NCBI GenBank assembly: GCA_002381225.1
Contig: DFSS01000016.1
Coordinates: 40,394-67,987 of the forward strand
DNA length: 27,594 bases
From: Flavobacteriales bacterium UBA3431
Lineage (GTDB): Bacteria; Bacteroidota; Bacteroidia; Flavobacteriales; Schleiferiaceae
Reading direction: 5' to 3'
The position numbers and the translations under genes were made by a program. Below, one piece after another: positions 16,959 through 23,575 of the stretch. Each line of letters opens with the position of its first letter. Positions within the stretch are counted from its first letter, which is position 1. A model generated the notes under the pieces. It was not told the DNA's origin, did not search any database, and was given only the letters and a program-made list of their open reading frames with translations.

Positions 16959-17591
16959 TCACAGGGGAATGTGCAGGACTTGCCCTACGTAAATGGTTTC
17001 CCTTCCTCCATTGGCCTCCACTAAAGAAGCTAGGGAGTGCTGGGGGAATTTTTGATGAATCTTCCACAGGGAATCTCCGGGCTGGACCGTGTAACGTTCG
17101 TAGCGCGGGATGGCTCCTAAATGGGGCCCTTGGGAGGGCGTGGCAGATGCCGTGGATGTGGAACTTGACGCCACAAAACGGGCATGCAATCCAGCTTGAG
17201 GGTCTTTTTTCGCCCCCTCCAATGCCCGGATCGCCCCGGACACTTCCTCCACCCCCTGCTGCCGGACAAAGGCCGGGCCCATCACGAGGGCCAAATCAGC
17301 TTGCGATGAATCCCCCAAGGCACAATAGTATTCGAGCCAAAGGTGTTCCGCGAGGTGGAAAGCCAAGGCGGAATCCTGGTAGGCCTCCATGGGGTAGCCG
17401 AATTTCGCCACCGCCACGGGATGCAGACCAAATGGGCCCACAAAATGGACGGCGGCGTTTGGGCTACCGGCCTGTTCGTGCTGCCAAAGAAGTTGGCTAC
17501 CCCGAATTAAACTCGGGAAATAATAAATGGGCTGCGCAGCCTGAGCCATGCAACCCATTATTCCGAGTAAAATCCAGCCATAGCGACGCAT
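16959..17591 (-). CDS. Secreted LysM protein, possibly with a divergent lysozyme-like domain
   Basis: A 210-residue protein with a signal peptide (about 1-19, ending MAQAAQ). A C-terminal LysM domain (about 166-210, from YTVQPGDSLWKIHQKF to VGQVLHIPL) binds GlcNAc in peptidoglycan. A Ser/Thr-rich linker (about 141-158) joins it to an N-terminal domain that I do not recognise with confidence. That domain has E39, then GPFGLHPV 13 residues later and an ALVMGPAFVR segment, which together recall the order of motifs in SLT transglycosylases. First gene of the four-gene acylation operon, so the LysM points to the cell wall as the target. An exact TACATTTG box lies 4 nt before the ATG. Confidence 0.8.
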   Translation of the reverse strand: MRRYGWILLGIMGCMAQAAQPIYYFPSLIRGSQLLWQHEQAGSPNAAVHFVGPFGLHPVAVAKFGYPMEAYQDSALAFHLAEHLWLEYYCALGDSSQADLALVMGPAFVRQQGVEEVSGAIRALEGAKKDPQAGLHARFVASSSTSTASATPSQGPHLGAIPRYERYTVQPGDSLWKIHQKFPQHSLASLVEANGGRETIYVGQVLHIPL

Positions 17592-17595
17592 ACAT

Positions 17596-17603
17596 CAAAT
17601 GTA
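17596..17603 (-). promoter_or_regulatory. -7 box of the LysM-SGNH-SGNH-MBOAT operon
   Basis: TACATTTG on the minus strand is an exact TAnnTTTG match, followed by ATGT and then the ATG. The 4-nt spacing predicts a leaderless operon mRNA. The -33 region shows only TTT, not TTG. Confidence 0.6.
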
Positions 17604-17672
17604 AAGGGTCTTAGAACGCAGGGAAACGGGATCACCAACAACTTTTCAACGATGTTACCCGCGGTCCTTTTT

Positions 17673-17699
17673 GGGAAATATTCCCGAACTTACCGGGAA
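17673..17699. promoter_or_regulatory. Overlapping inverted repeats upstream of the cytochrome c gene
   Basis: Three half-sites alternate here: GGGAA (17673-17677), TTCCC (17681-17685) and GGGAA (17695-17699). They form the inverted repeats GGGAA-ATA-TTCCC and TTCCCG-N7-CGGGAA, ending 12 bp before the ATG at 17712. The arrangement suggests a dimeric regulator of the cytochrome gene. No regulator can be named. Confidence 0.4.
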
Positions 17700-17711
17700 A
17701 CATACCGAATC

Positions 17712-18095
17712 ATGAAGGCCCACACGACCCTTTTTCTCCTCATTTTAGGCGCCAGCCTCTTTTCCGCCTGCGGATTGCTTGGTCCCAAAGCGCCCGAAAC
17801 CACCGCGGCAACCAATTTGTCCGATTCACGCCTCCAAACCAAGTTTCCTGGGTACACGTTGACCGAATACCAAGCGGGCGAGGCCCTCTACCAAACCCAA
17901 TGCAGTCGATGCCACACCCTCCACCCCGCCTCGTTGCTCGTCGAAAACCAGTGGGCACGCATCATCCCAGAGATGGCGAGCAAGGCGAACCGCAAAGCCG
18001 GCGGAGAGGTGGTCACCGAAGCGGGACAGCAAGCCATCTTTCGCTACCTCTATGCCCAAGGCATGGGCCTTTCAATGGACGAGCACAGCCACTGA
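17712..18095 (+). CDS. Small mono-heme cytochrome c lipoprotein
   Basis: A 127-residue protein with a lipoprotein signal peptide; the lipobox LFSAC puts the acylated Cys at C20. The heme c attachment site CSRCH is at 64-68, with H68 as proximal ligand. M88 in IIPEMASKA is a likely distal ligand. The fold is a minimal class I cytochrome c with the ligand Met in a xxMxxKA setting seen in short Bacteroidota cytochromes. It is likely tethered to the membrane facing the periplasm as an electron carrier; its redox partner is unknown. It would be a substrate of the System I maturation genes 4 kb downstream. ATG 17712 gives a proper signal peptide. Confidence 0.87.
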   Translation: MKAHTTLFLLILGASLFSACGLLGPKAPETTAATNLSDSRLQTKFPGYTLTEYQAGEALYQTQCSRCHTLHPASLLVENQWARIIPEMASKANRKAGGEVVTEAGQQAIFRYLYAQGMGLSMDEHSH

Positions 18096-18106
18096 TTTTC
18101 GGGCAT

Positions 18107-18135
18107 AAAAAAACCCCGCATTGCTGCGAGGTTTT
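18107..18135. terminator. Bidirectional terminator between the cytochrome gene and tRNA-His
   Basis: AAAACCCCGCA (18110-18120) pairs with TGCGAGGTTTT (18125-18135) around a TTGC loop; the 11-bp stem has one mismatch that becomes G·U in the minus-strand RNA. Seven A at 18107-18113 give a T-tract on the minus strand, so it best terminates tRNA-His, but it can also serve the plus-strand cytochrome gene. Confidence 0.8.
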
Positions 18136-18138
18136 CGG

Positions 18139-18216
18139 TGGGGTGGAAGATGGGTCTCGAACCCACGACCTCCTGAACCACAATCAGGCGCTCTAACCAA
18201 CTGAGCTACAACCACC
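18139..18216 (-). tRNA. tRNA-His (anticodon GUG) with encoded CCA
   Basis: The minus strand folds as a tRNA: D-stem GCTC/GAGC, anticodon stem CCTGA/TCAGG around TTGTGGT with anticodon GTG, variable region AGGTC, and T-arm GTGGG-TTCGAGA-CCCAT. The histidine-specific extra G(-1) opposite discriminator C73 is encoded (18216 with 18142), and CCA is encoded at 18141-18139. The acceptor stem pairs GTGGTTG with CTTCCAC, which leaves two adjacent U·U oppositions at 5:68 and 6:67. Confidence 0.95.
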
Positions 18217-18227
18217 GTTTGGGTCGG

Positions 18228-18257
18228 CAAATATACATTAGAGCTTCGGCTGCACAA
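18228..18257 (-). promoter_or_regulatory. Consensus promoter of tRNA-His
   Basis: On the minus strand, TTTG with TTG at 18257-18255 is followed after 19 bp by TATATTTG (18235-18228), an exact TAnnTTTG. The -7 box ends 11 nt before the mature 5' end, leaving a short 5' trailer for RNase P. This is the cleanest two-part promoter in the window. Confidence 0.8.
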
Positions 18258-18326
18258 ATAGGCAACCCTGGATGAAAAGAGAAAAAATCCACCTACATTC
18301 ACAACTCAACCCAAACCGTGCAGAGA

Positions 18327-19733
18327 ATGCATAGCCCTACCCGACATTTTTTGACTTGTTGCCTGTTCTTCGGAGCAAGCCACTTCAGCTTTGCCCAAAT
18401 CAACCCGTCGAATGCCCTGAATTTTGATGGCAGCGATGATTACGTCGTGACCACGGCCCAAGGGGCCAGCGGAACATCGGCCCGAACGGTCGAGGCCTGG
18501 GTTCGGACTACCGCGAACTGCATCCCCGGAACAGGTGGAGGGATACAACAAACCATCGTGGATTGGGGCGTCTTTGCCACCAGTTCTCGATTCACCTTCA
18601 ATCTTCTCTGGGCCAATGCGCCGCGCATTGAAGTTGGAGGGAACGGTTTGAGCGGTGTGACCGCCGTCAACGATGGTTACTGGCACCATGTGGCCGTCGT
18701 CTATGACCCTACCGCCTCCAACCAATACAAACTTTATGTGGATGGTGCTTTGGACGCCCAAGGCAACCTGACCGTCGCCACGAATACCTCCTCCGGCACC
18801 TACATTCAAATTGGCAAGCGGGTGGACGGATCCAATCCATTCACGGGGGACATCGACGAAGTGCGGGTGTGGAATACAGCACGCACCTCCGCTCAAATCG
18901 CGGCCAATTACAACAAAGAACTTTGCAGCCCACCCATTACCCTGGTCGCCTATTACCGAGCCAATCAAGGGGTTGCCGCCGGGAACAACAGCACCGTACT
19001 GACCCTCAATGATTTCTCCAATAACCAACATGGCACCTTGTACAACTTTGCCTTGACGGGAAGCGGTTCAAACTGGGTCGCTGGTGCCCCACTCCCCGGC
19101 GGGAAGGACACGACCCTTTCCGCCACCCATTGTGGTGCTTTCACCGATCCATTGGGCACCACCTACACGAGCAGCGGAACCTATACCTATAGCTACACAA
19201 TGGCCAATGGCTGCGATTCAACCATTCATCTGCAGCTGACCATTGACACCGTGGATACAGGGGTGACGCAATCAGGCACCCTGTCGACGATGAATATCTT
19301 GACCGCCAATGCCAGCAATGCGGACTACCAGTGGTTGGATTGCGGCAATGGCTATTCGGCCATCAATGGAGCCACCAGCCAAAGCTTCACCGCGGCGAGC
19401 AATGGTTCGTATGCCGTGATCATTACCCAAAATGGCTGTACCGATACATCTTCGTGCTACACCGTCGCAGGCATTGGACTGCGTGAACCAAAGGGGCCGG
19501 CAGAAATTAAATTATTACCCAACCCCTCCAAAGGATCCTTTACGGTGGAGCTGGGTCAAACCGTGGAAAAGGTGAATATGGAGATTTGGGACGTCATGGG
19601 CCGAAGAGTGCTACAAAAATCAGCCGAGAACTGTGCGCGCATCCCGGTACAAACCAAGCTCTCTCCCGGGGTGTACTTGATCAAGATCCAAGCCCAGGGC
19701 CAAGTCGTCACACGACGCATGGTCATCGAGTAA
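18327..19733 (+). CDS. Secreted LamG-domain protein with T9SS sorting domain
   Basis: A 468-residue extracellular or surface protein. After a signal peptide (about 1-23, ending SFAQ), a concanavalin/LamG-like beta-sandwich runs over about 25-210 (ALNFDGSDDYV at its start; DGYWHHVAVVYD and FTGDIDEVRVWN further in). A Bacteroidota-type adhesin module follows (ATHCGAF ... YTSSGTYTYSY ... NGCDSTIHLQLTI), then an Ig-like stretch. The C-terminal ~75 residues form a type A T9SS sorting domain (LLPNPSKGSFTVEL ... GVYLIKI ... RRMVIE). It probably binds carbohydrate or matrix and is exported by the gliding/type IX apparatus. ATG 18327 is chosen; a GTG at 18318 is possible. A weak TACATTCA box lies at 18294-18301. 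Confidence 0.87.
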   Translation: MHSPTRHFLTCCLFFGASHFSFAQINPSNALNFDGSDDYVVTTAQGASGTSARTVEAWVRTTANCIPGTGGGIQQTIVDWGVFATSSRFTFNLLWANAPRIEVGGNGLSGVTAVNDGYWHHVAVVYDPTASNQYKLYVDGALDAQGNLTVATNTSSGTYIQIGKRVDGSNPFTGDIDEVRVWNTARTSAQIAANYNKELCSPPITLVAYYRANQGVAAGNNSTVLTLNDFSNNQHGTLYNFALTGSGSNWVAGAPLPGGKDTTLSATHCGAFTDPLGTTYTSSGTYTYSYTMANGCDSTIHLQLTIDTVDTGVTQSGTLSTMNILTANASNADYQWLDCGNGYSAINGATSQSFTAASNGSYAVIITQNGCTDTSSCYTVAGIGLREPKGPAEIKLLPNPSKGSFTVELGQTVEKVNMEIWDVMGRRVLQKSAENCARIPVQTKLSPGVYLIKIQAQGQVVTRRMVIE

Positions 19734-19737
19734 TCGT

Positions 19738-19771
19738 TTGTCCCCACTTTCGGTCTTCTGCCCGACCTTTG
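19738..19771 (+). promoter_or_regulatory. Promoter of the glycosyltransferase gene
   Basis: TTG at 19738-19740 is followed after 23 bp by GACCTTTG (19764-19771; 5 of 6 fixed positions), which ends 4 nt before the ATG at 19776. It predicts a leaderless mRNA. Confidence 0.5.
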
Positions 19772-19775
19772 CGCT

Positions 19776-20816
19776 ATGCGCAAGGTGATTCATATTGTCC
19801 GGATGTGGCCGACGGTAGAAGATCCCCAACATGGGGGATTTGTCGTGAGCCATGTTCGCGCTTTGGCCGACCATGCCGAACAGCGCATCCTGATTTGGGA
19901 CGGAAAATGGAACGCCACGCCCTTGTATGCGGAAGAATTTTCCCTTGCCCAGCCTACCACGCCTGGCTTCCGGGCTAAATGGCGCGCATTGCGGGAGTGG
20001 TTGGACGCCGAATTGCCCCATGTGGTGCATGTACACGGTGCTGGAAATGACAGTGCCCTGGCCTTCCTACTCCTTCATATGCTGCATGGTTCGCGTATTC
20101 GTCGCGTCGTGACGGAGCACCAGAGCCATTGGGCGGACGGTGCAAAGCTGGGGATGACTTGGACCTTGCGTCTTGCCCATGCCCGAACGGCCGTTTCCGG
20201 CTGGTTGGCCTCCTTGATGCAACCCTACAGTGCTGGAGCAGCCATCTCTGTGGTTCCGAACATTCTGACAGCCCCTAACCTACCGCTTCAGCGCTCGGAT
20301 GCGGCACATCGGCGTTTTCTCTGGGTCGGCGACTTGGTTCCCCTCAAAGGGCTGCCTCCGCTTCTCGAAGCCTGGGCGCGCCATCACCGGACATTCCCGC
20401 ATGACCACCTGTCCCTCATGGGGGGCACCGCAGAGACGGGGCTCCACTCCGATCAGGTTCCAGAGGGCGCCACCTATTGTGGACCCGCCCGGGCGGAAGA
20501 GGTGCAAGCACGCATGCTGCACCACGACATACTCGTCGTCAACAGTGAACGCGAAACGTTTAGCATGGTCATCGGGGAAGCCCTCGAACGGGGACTATCC
20601 GTTCTCTGCACGCCCATCCCTGGACCGCAAAGTGTGTATTCTGGCGATGGGATCACCTACCGCGCGGACCATAGCGAAGACAATTTGGTACAAGAATTAG
20701 GTCGGGCAGAAAAATGGGCTGATCGGGCGGTGGTGCTCGATGCATTTCGGGCCGAAACCGTAGCGCAGCAATTTCTCGCTCTATACGCCCCGGAGAAAAA
20801 GAAAGGCTTAGAGTAG
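19776..20816 (+). CDS. GT4-type glycosyltransferase
   Basis: A 346-residue GT-B-fold enzyme of the group 1 (GT4) type that transfers a sugar from a nucleotide donor. The N-terminal domain opens with VIHIVRMWPTVEDPQHGGFV, where the glycine loop is expected, and contains HVVHVHGAGND and VVTEHQSHW. The C-terminal domain has the linker VVPNIL, then RFLWVGDLVPLKGLPPLLEAW, and the retaining-enzyme E-x7-E-like segment SERETFSMVIGEALERGLSVLCTP. The acceptor is unknown. It lies head-to-tail after the LamG gene but has its own promoter, and it overlaps convergent bshB1 by 9 nt. Despite that neighbour it does not show the expected BshA N-terminal features, so I do not call it bshA. Confidence 0.86.
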   Translation: MRKVIHIVRMWPTVEDPQHGGFVVSHVRALADHAEQRILIWDGKWNATPLYAEEFSLAQPTTPGFRAKWRALREWLDAELPHVVHVHGAGNDSALAFLLLHMLHGSRIRRVVTEHQSHWADGAKLGMTWTLRLAHARTAVSGWLASLMQPYSAGAAISVVPNILTAPNLPLQRSDAAHRRFLWVGDLVPLKGLPPLLEAWARHHRTFPHDHLSLMGGTAETGLHSDQVPEGATYCGPARAEEVQARMLHHDILVVNSERETFSMVIGEALERGLSVLCTPIPGPQSVYSGDGITYRADHSEDNLVQELGRAEKWADRAVVLDAFRAETVAQQFLALYAPEKKKGLE

Positions 20817-21536
20817 GTCAGTCAGCAAGGCAACCCCTGGTCGACGCTCCGTCAAAAAGCCCTCCGCATGGGTCACGTACATGGCTCGGCCCCATTCACA
20901 GGAGCGGGCTTCAATTCCCTCTAGGAATCCCGGGGAAGAAATGACGGTTTGAGGCTCTTGGCTGGATGCGTCAAAAAACTGGGTCTTGTGCGCCTGAATG
21001 CTCGCCATTTTTTGATCCATGTAGCCCGTGATGTCCACAGAGAAGTCTGGAACCAAGTCGTAGTACTGGATATAGTGGTAGATATGCTCCGGACGGTGTG
21101 CATCCTGTGCTTTGCCCTCCCACTCGGACGTCAGCGCCTGGAGGCCGGCTTTGAAGCAGGAGTCCACAATAAGCTGGGAGGCGTGCCCGTGGTCGGGATG
21201 GCGGTCCTTGGGCGCGGTCGCCAGGACAATGCGTGGCCGGAAGGCTCGTATGAAGGCTATTAATACGCGCTGATTCGCCTCGGAATTTTCCAAAAAGCCG
21301 TCGCGCATGCCCGCGTTCAGACGCTGAGTCACCCCGAGAACCCGCGCGGCTTCTTGTGCCTCCGAATCGCGCAGTTCCGCCGTGCCTCGTGTTCCCATCT
21401 CCCCGCGAGTCAGATCCAAAATGGCGACGCGGTCCCCAGCCGCAACATGTTTGGCCAAGGTGCCTCCACAACCCAACTCGACGTCGTCGGGATGGGCGCC
21501 AATGGCGAGAATATCAACAGGAGTTGGCGTATGCAT
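20808..21536 (-). CDS. bshB1: Bacillithiol biosynthesis deacetylase BshB1
   Basis: Zinc-dependent LmbE/PIG-L-family hydrolase that deacetylates GlcNAc-malate to GlcN-malate, the second step of bacillithiol synthesis. The 242 residues carry AHPDDVE with ligands H15 and D18, and HPDH with H116 as third ligand. The subfamily hallmark LTRGEMGTRGTAELRDSEA (42-60) separates BshB1 from other LmbE proteins. bshA and bshC are not in the window. It follows the glutathione peroxidase gene on the same strand by 22 nt but has an exact -7 box overlapping that gene's stop codon. The shared theme is thiol redox defence. Confidence 0.94.
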   Translation of the reverse strand: MHTPTPVDILAIGAHPDDVELGCGGTLAKHVAAGDRVAILDLTRGEMGTRGTAELRDSEAQEAARVLGVTQRLNAGMRDGFLENSEANQRVLIAFIRAFRPRIVLATAPKDRHPDHGHASQLIVDSCFKAGLQALTSEWEGKAQDAHRPEHIYHYIQYYDLVPDFSVDITGYMDQKMASIQAHKTQFFDASSQEPQTVISSPGFLEGIEARSCEWGRAMYVTHAEGFLTERRPGVALLTDLL

Positions 21537-21553
21537 AGCAATTCGTTCAGTGG

Positions 21554-21561
21554 CAAAGTTA
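21554..21561 (-). promoter_or_regulatory. -7 box of bshB1, overlapping the peroxidase stop codon
   Basis: TAACTTTG on the minus strand is an exact TAnnTTTG match whose first three bases are the TAA stop of the upstream gene. It leaves 17 nt before the bshB1 ATG. It lets bshB1 be transcribed alone as well as by read-through. No TTG at the -33 distance. Confidence 0.55.
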
Positions 21562-22128
21562 CTCCACCCCTGCGAATTGCTTGATTTCTTTGGTTAAAGG
21601 GGAAGTCGTCATCAAGTACGAAGCGGTCCACTGGCCACTTTCATTGACCAGAAATTTGCAGAAGTTCCAACGCACATTCGCATTGCTGTTGCCATTTTGC
21701 TCTTTCTGGGTCAACCACTGGTACACAGGATGGACATTCTCCCCTTTGATGGAGACCTTTTCCATCATTTGGAAGGTCACCCCGTAATTTTTGCTGCAGA
21801 AGGACTTGATTTCGCTAGCGCTGCCCGACTCTTGGCCTCCAAAGTCATTACATGGAAAGCCCAAAATGATGAATTCCTCTTGGTTGCTTTGATCCCAAAG
21901 GGCCTGCAAGTCCTTGTATTGGGGAGTAAAACCGCATTCGGACGCCGTATTGACAATCAGTACGCGCTTGCCCCGAAGCTGCTCAAAGTCAAATTGTTCT
22001 CCCTCCAGTGTGTTGGCACTGAGACTGTAAAAATCGACTGCGCCGTTCACAGGCTGGGCCACGCTGTTTCCACAGCCGAGAAGCATTCCGAGTAAACCCA
22101 TAAGAAGGAAAGAAGTGATGTTTTTCAT
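21559..22128 (-). CDS. Glutathione peroxidase-family lipoprotein
   Basis: A 189-residue thiol peroxidase of the GPx fold that reduces hydroperoxides. The peroxidatic Cys is C65 in NTASECGFTPQY, the resolving Cys is probably C93 in GFPCNDFGGQE, and the tetrad is completed by Q100, W154 and N155 (VRWNFCKF). Cys in place of selenocysteine points to thioredoxin as reductant. The N-terminus is a lipoprotein signal with lipobox LLGC (C19), so the enzyme is tethered in the periplasm. It is upstream of bshB1 on the same strand and divergent from ccmB across 94 bp. Its promoter is unclear; TATCCTTT at 22142-22135 is a 4-of-6 match. Confidence 0.92.
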   Translation of the reverse strand: MKNITSFLLMGLLGMLLGCGNSVAQPVNGAVDFYSLSANTLEGEQFDFEQLRGKRVLIVNTASECGFTPQYKDLQALWDQSNQEEFIILGFPCNDFGGQESGSASEIKSFCSKNYGVTFQMMEKVSIKGENVHPVYQWLTQKEQNGNSNANVRWNFCKFLVNESGQWTASYLMTTSPLTKEIKQFAGVE

Positions 22129-22210
22129 GTTAAAAAAGGATAGATTCCCACTTAAGGGACCGGTTTGAATTCAAATAACCCAAAAGATGGCGCTAAGTTC
22201 GGCACAACCC

Positions 22211-22218
22211 TACCTTTG
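22211..22218 (+). promoter_or_regulatory. -7 box of the ccm operon
   Basis: TACCTTTG is an exact TAnnTTTG match followed by TTGC and a GTG start at 22223. It lies inside the reading frame that would result from the ATG at 22187, so it argues against that earlier start. No TTG at the -33 distance. Confidence 0.55.
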
Positions 22219-22222
22219 TTGC

Positions 22223-22900
22223 GTGATTCGATTGCGCGCCATTCAACAAATCCTCCAATGGGAATGGGCATTGGAATACCGCCGTTCAAACGGATGGTTC
22301 CTTCCCCTGCTCTTCGCAGCCATGGTGGGCTATCTCTGCAGCCTTTTGGTGCGGGAACCCAGCCCGACGGTATGGCTGGCGTTGTTGTGGATGACGATGG
22401 TCTTTAGCGCCTTGCAGACCGCCTTGCGCAGCTTTGCCGCCACACCGGGGCAATGGCTCTACCTCAATCAGTTGGTTGCCCCCACCGAACTCCTGGTGGG
22501 CAAAACCATCACCACCGCCCTCAATTGCCTTTTGGTCACATGGACCGGTCTGGCCCTATTTAGTTTGTGGTTGGGCTGGCCCCACCTGCCGGAAGAGATG
22601 GGCCAAGTACCTCTTTGGCCCTTTATCCTGAGTCTGTCGCTGGGAGCCATCGCCATCTCCTCGACCCTGAGCTTCACTGCCGCACTCGCCTCAAAAATTG
22701 AACGGGGAACGGGCATTATGGCCATCTTAAGTCTTCCTCTTCTCCTTCCCACCCTATTAATCGCCATGCGCGCGAGCAAATTGGCCCTGCTCGGGACGCC
22801 CATCGCCGAATTATACCCGAATTGGGCGGGAGAAATTCTCATGGCAGGCCTCCCCTTGGCCCTCGGCGGCTTGCTCTTTCCGTACCTTTGGCGCTCCTAA
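22223..22900 (+). CDS. ccmB: CcmB, heme exporter membrane subunit
   Basis: Membrane permease of the CcmABCD complex that loads or releases heme-CcmE during System I cytochrome c maturation. The 225-residue product has six hydrophobic segments and starts MIRLRAIQQILQWEWALEYRR, like other CcmB proteins, whose cytoplasmic N-terminus carries KEW/EWR-type residues. GTG 22223 is chosen because an exact -7 box sits 4 nt before it; ATG 22187 would add 12 residues upstream of the box. The cognate ATPase gene ccmA is not adjacent. The stop overlaps the ccmC start by 1 nt (TAATG). Confidence 0.87.
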   Translation: MIRLRAIQQILQWEWALEYRRSNGWFLPLLFAAMVGYLCSLLVREPSPTVWLALLWMTMVFSALQTALRSFAATPGQWLYLNQLVAPTELLVGKTITTALNCLLVTWTGLALFSLWLGWPHLPEEMGQVPLWPFILSLSLGAIAISSTLSFTAALASKIERGTGIMAILSLPLLLPTLLIAMRASKLALLGTPIAELYPNWAGEILMAGLPLALGGLLFPYLWRS

Positions 22901-23574
22901 TGAAAGCTTGGAAAATACTTGGCGTTGCCCTCGTGGGATATTCCCTCTTTGCGGGCCTGACAGCAGACGTACCGCGTTTGGTGATATTGAATGAAACCAT
23001 ACGGAACCTATACTTCCACGTTCCGATGTGGTTCACGATGATCGCCTTGCTCGGAGGGTCCTTGGCCTACAGCTTTCGCTTTCTTCGCTCCGGCGGAAAT
23101 GGCCTGCCCGCGGACCTCGATCGCGACCATCAGGCCCGAGCCTTTGCGGAGGTAGCGATGATGTTCTCCTTATTGGGACTCTTCACCGGCATGGTTTGGG
23201 CAAAGTCGACCTGGGGCACCTATTGGACCGCTGACCCAAAACTCAATGGCACGGCCGTCACCCTCCTGATTTATGCCGCCTATTTCATTCTTCGCAGTAG
23301 CATAGACGATGCTGAAAAGCGCGCTCGGCTCGCGGCGGTCTACAACGTCTTTGCCTTCGTGCTCATGATTGTATTCATTGGCATCCTCCCCCGGATGACC
23401 GATTCTTTGCACCCCGGAAATGGGGGGAATCCGGCGTTTGGAAGCTATGATTTGGACAATGGCATGCGTCTTGTTTTCTACCCGGCCGTGATTGGTTGGA
23501 TTTTGATGGGATGGTGGATCGCTACCCTTCGAGTTCGCCTGGATCGCTTGACCGCTCAACAAACACCCGTTTGA
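22900..23574 (+). CDS. ccmC: CcmC, heme-handling membrane protein
   Basis: Delivers heme to CcmE in the periplasm. The 224 residues have about six membrane helices, the WWD-type tryptophan motif WGTYWTADPKLN (105-116) and two periplasmic His at the expected places to ligate heme, H40 (in YFHVPMW) and H171 (in SLHPGN). ATG 22900 overlaps the ccmB stop; longer reading frames run into ccmB. It is one base from the ccmD-like gene. Confidence 0.95.
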   Translation: MKAWKILGVALVGYSLFAGLTADVPRLVILNETIRNLYFHVPMWFTMIALLGGSLAYSFRFLRSGGNGLPADLDRDHQARAFAEVAMMFSLLGLFTGMVWAKSTWGTYWTADPKLNGTAVTLLIYAAYFILRSSIDDAEKRARLAAVYNVFAFVLMIVFIGILPRMTDSLHPGNGGNPAFGSYDLDNGMRLVFYPAVIGWILMGWWIATLRVRLDRLTAQQTPV

Positions 23575-23575
23575 T

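Noticed and set aside
16937..17614. 225-codon plus-strand frame across the LysM gene
   Set aside because: Proline- and glycine-rich translation typical of an antisense shadow; the LysM gene has a signal peptide, domain and promoter.
18306..19031. 241-codon frame antisense to the LamG gene
   Set aside because: Shadow frame; the plus-strand product has a signal peptide, LamG fold and T9SS sorting domain.
19776..20816. Glycosyltransferase as bshA (bacillithiol step 1) because bshB1 is adjacent
   Set aside because: The genes are convergent, and the N-terminus lacks the BshA-type glycine-rich opening; only the general GT4 fold is supported.
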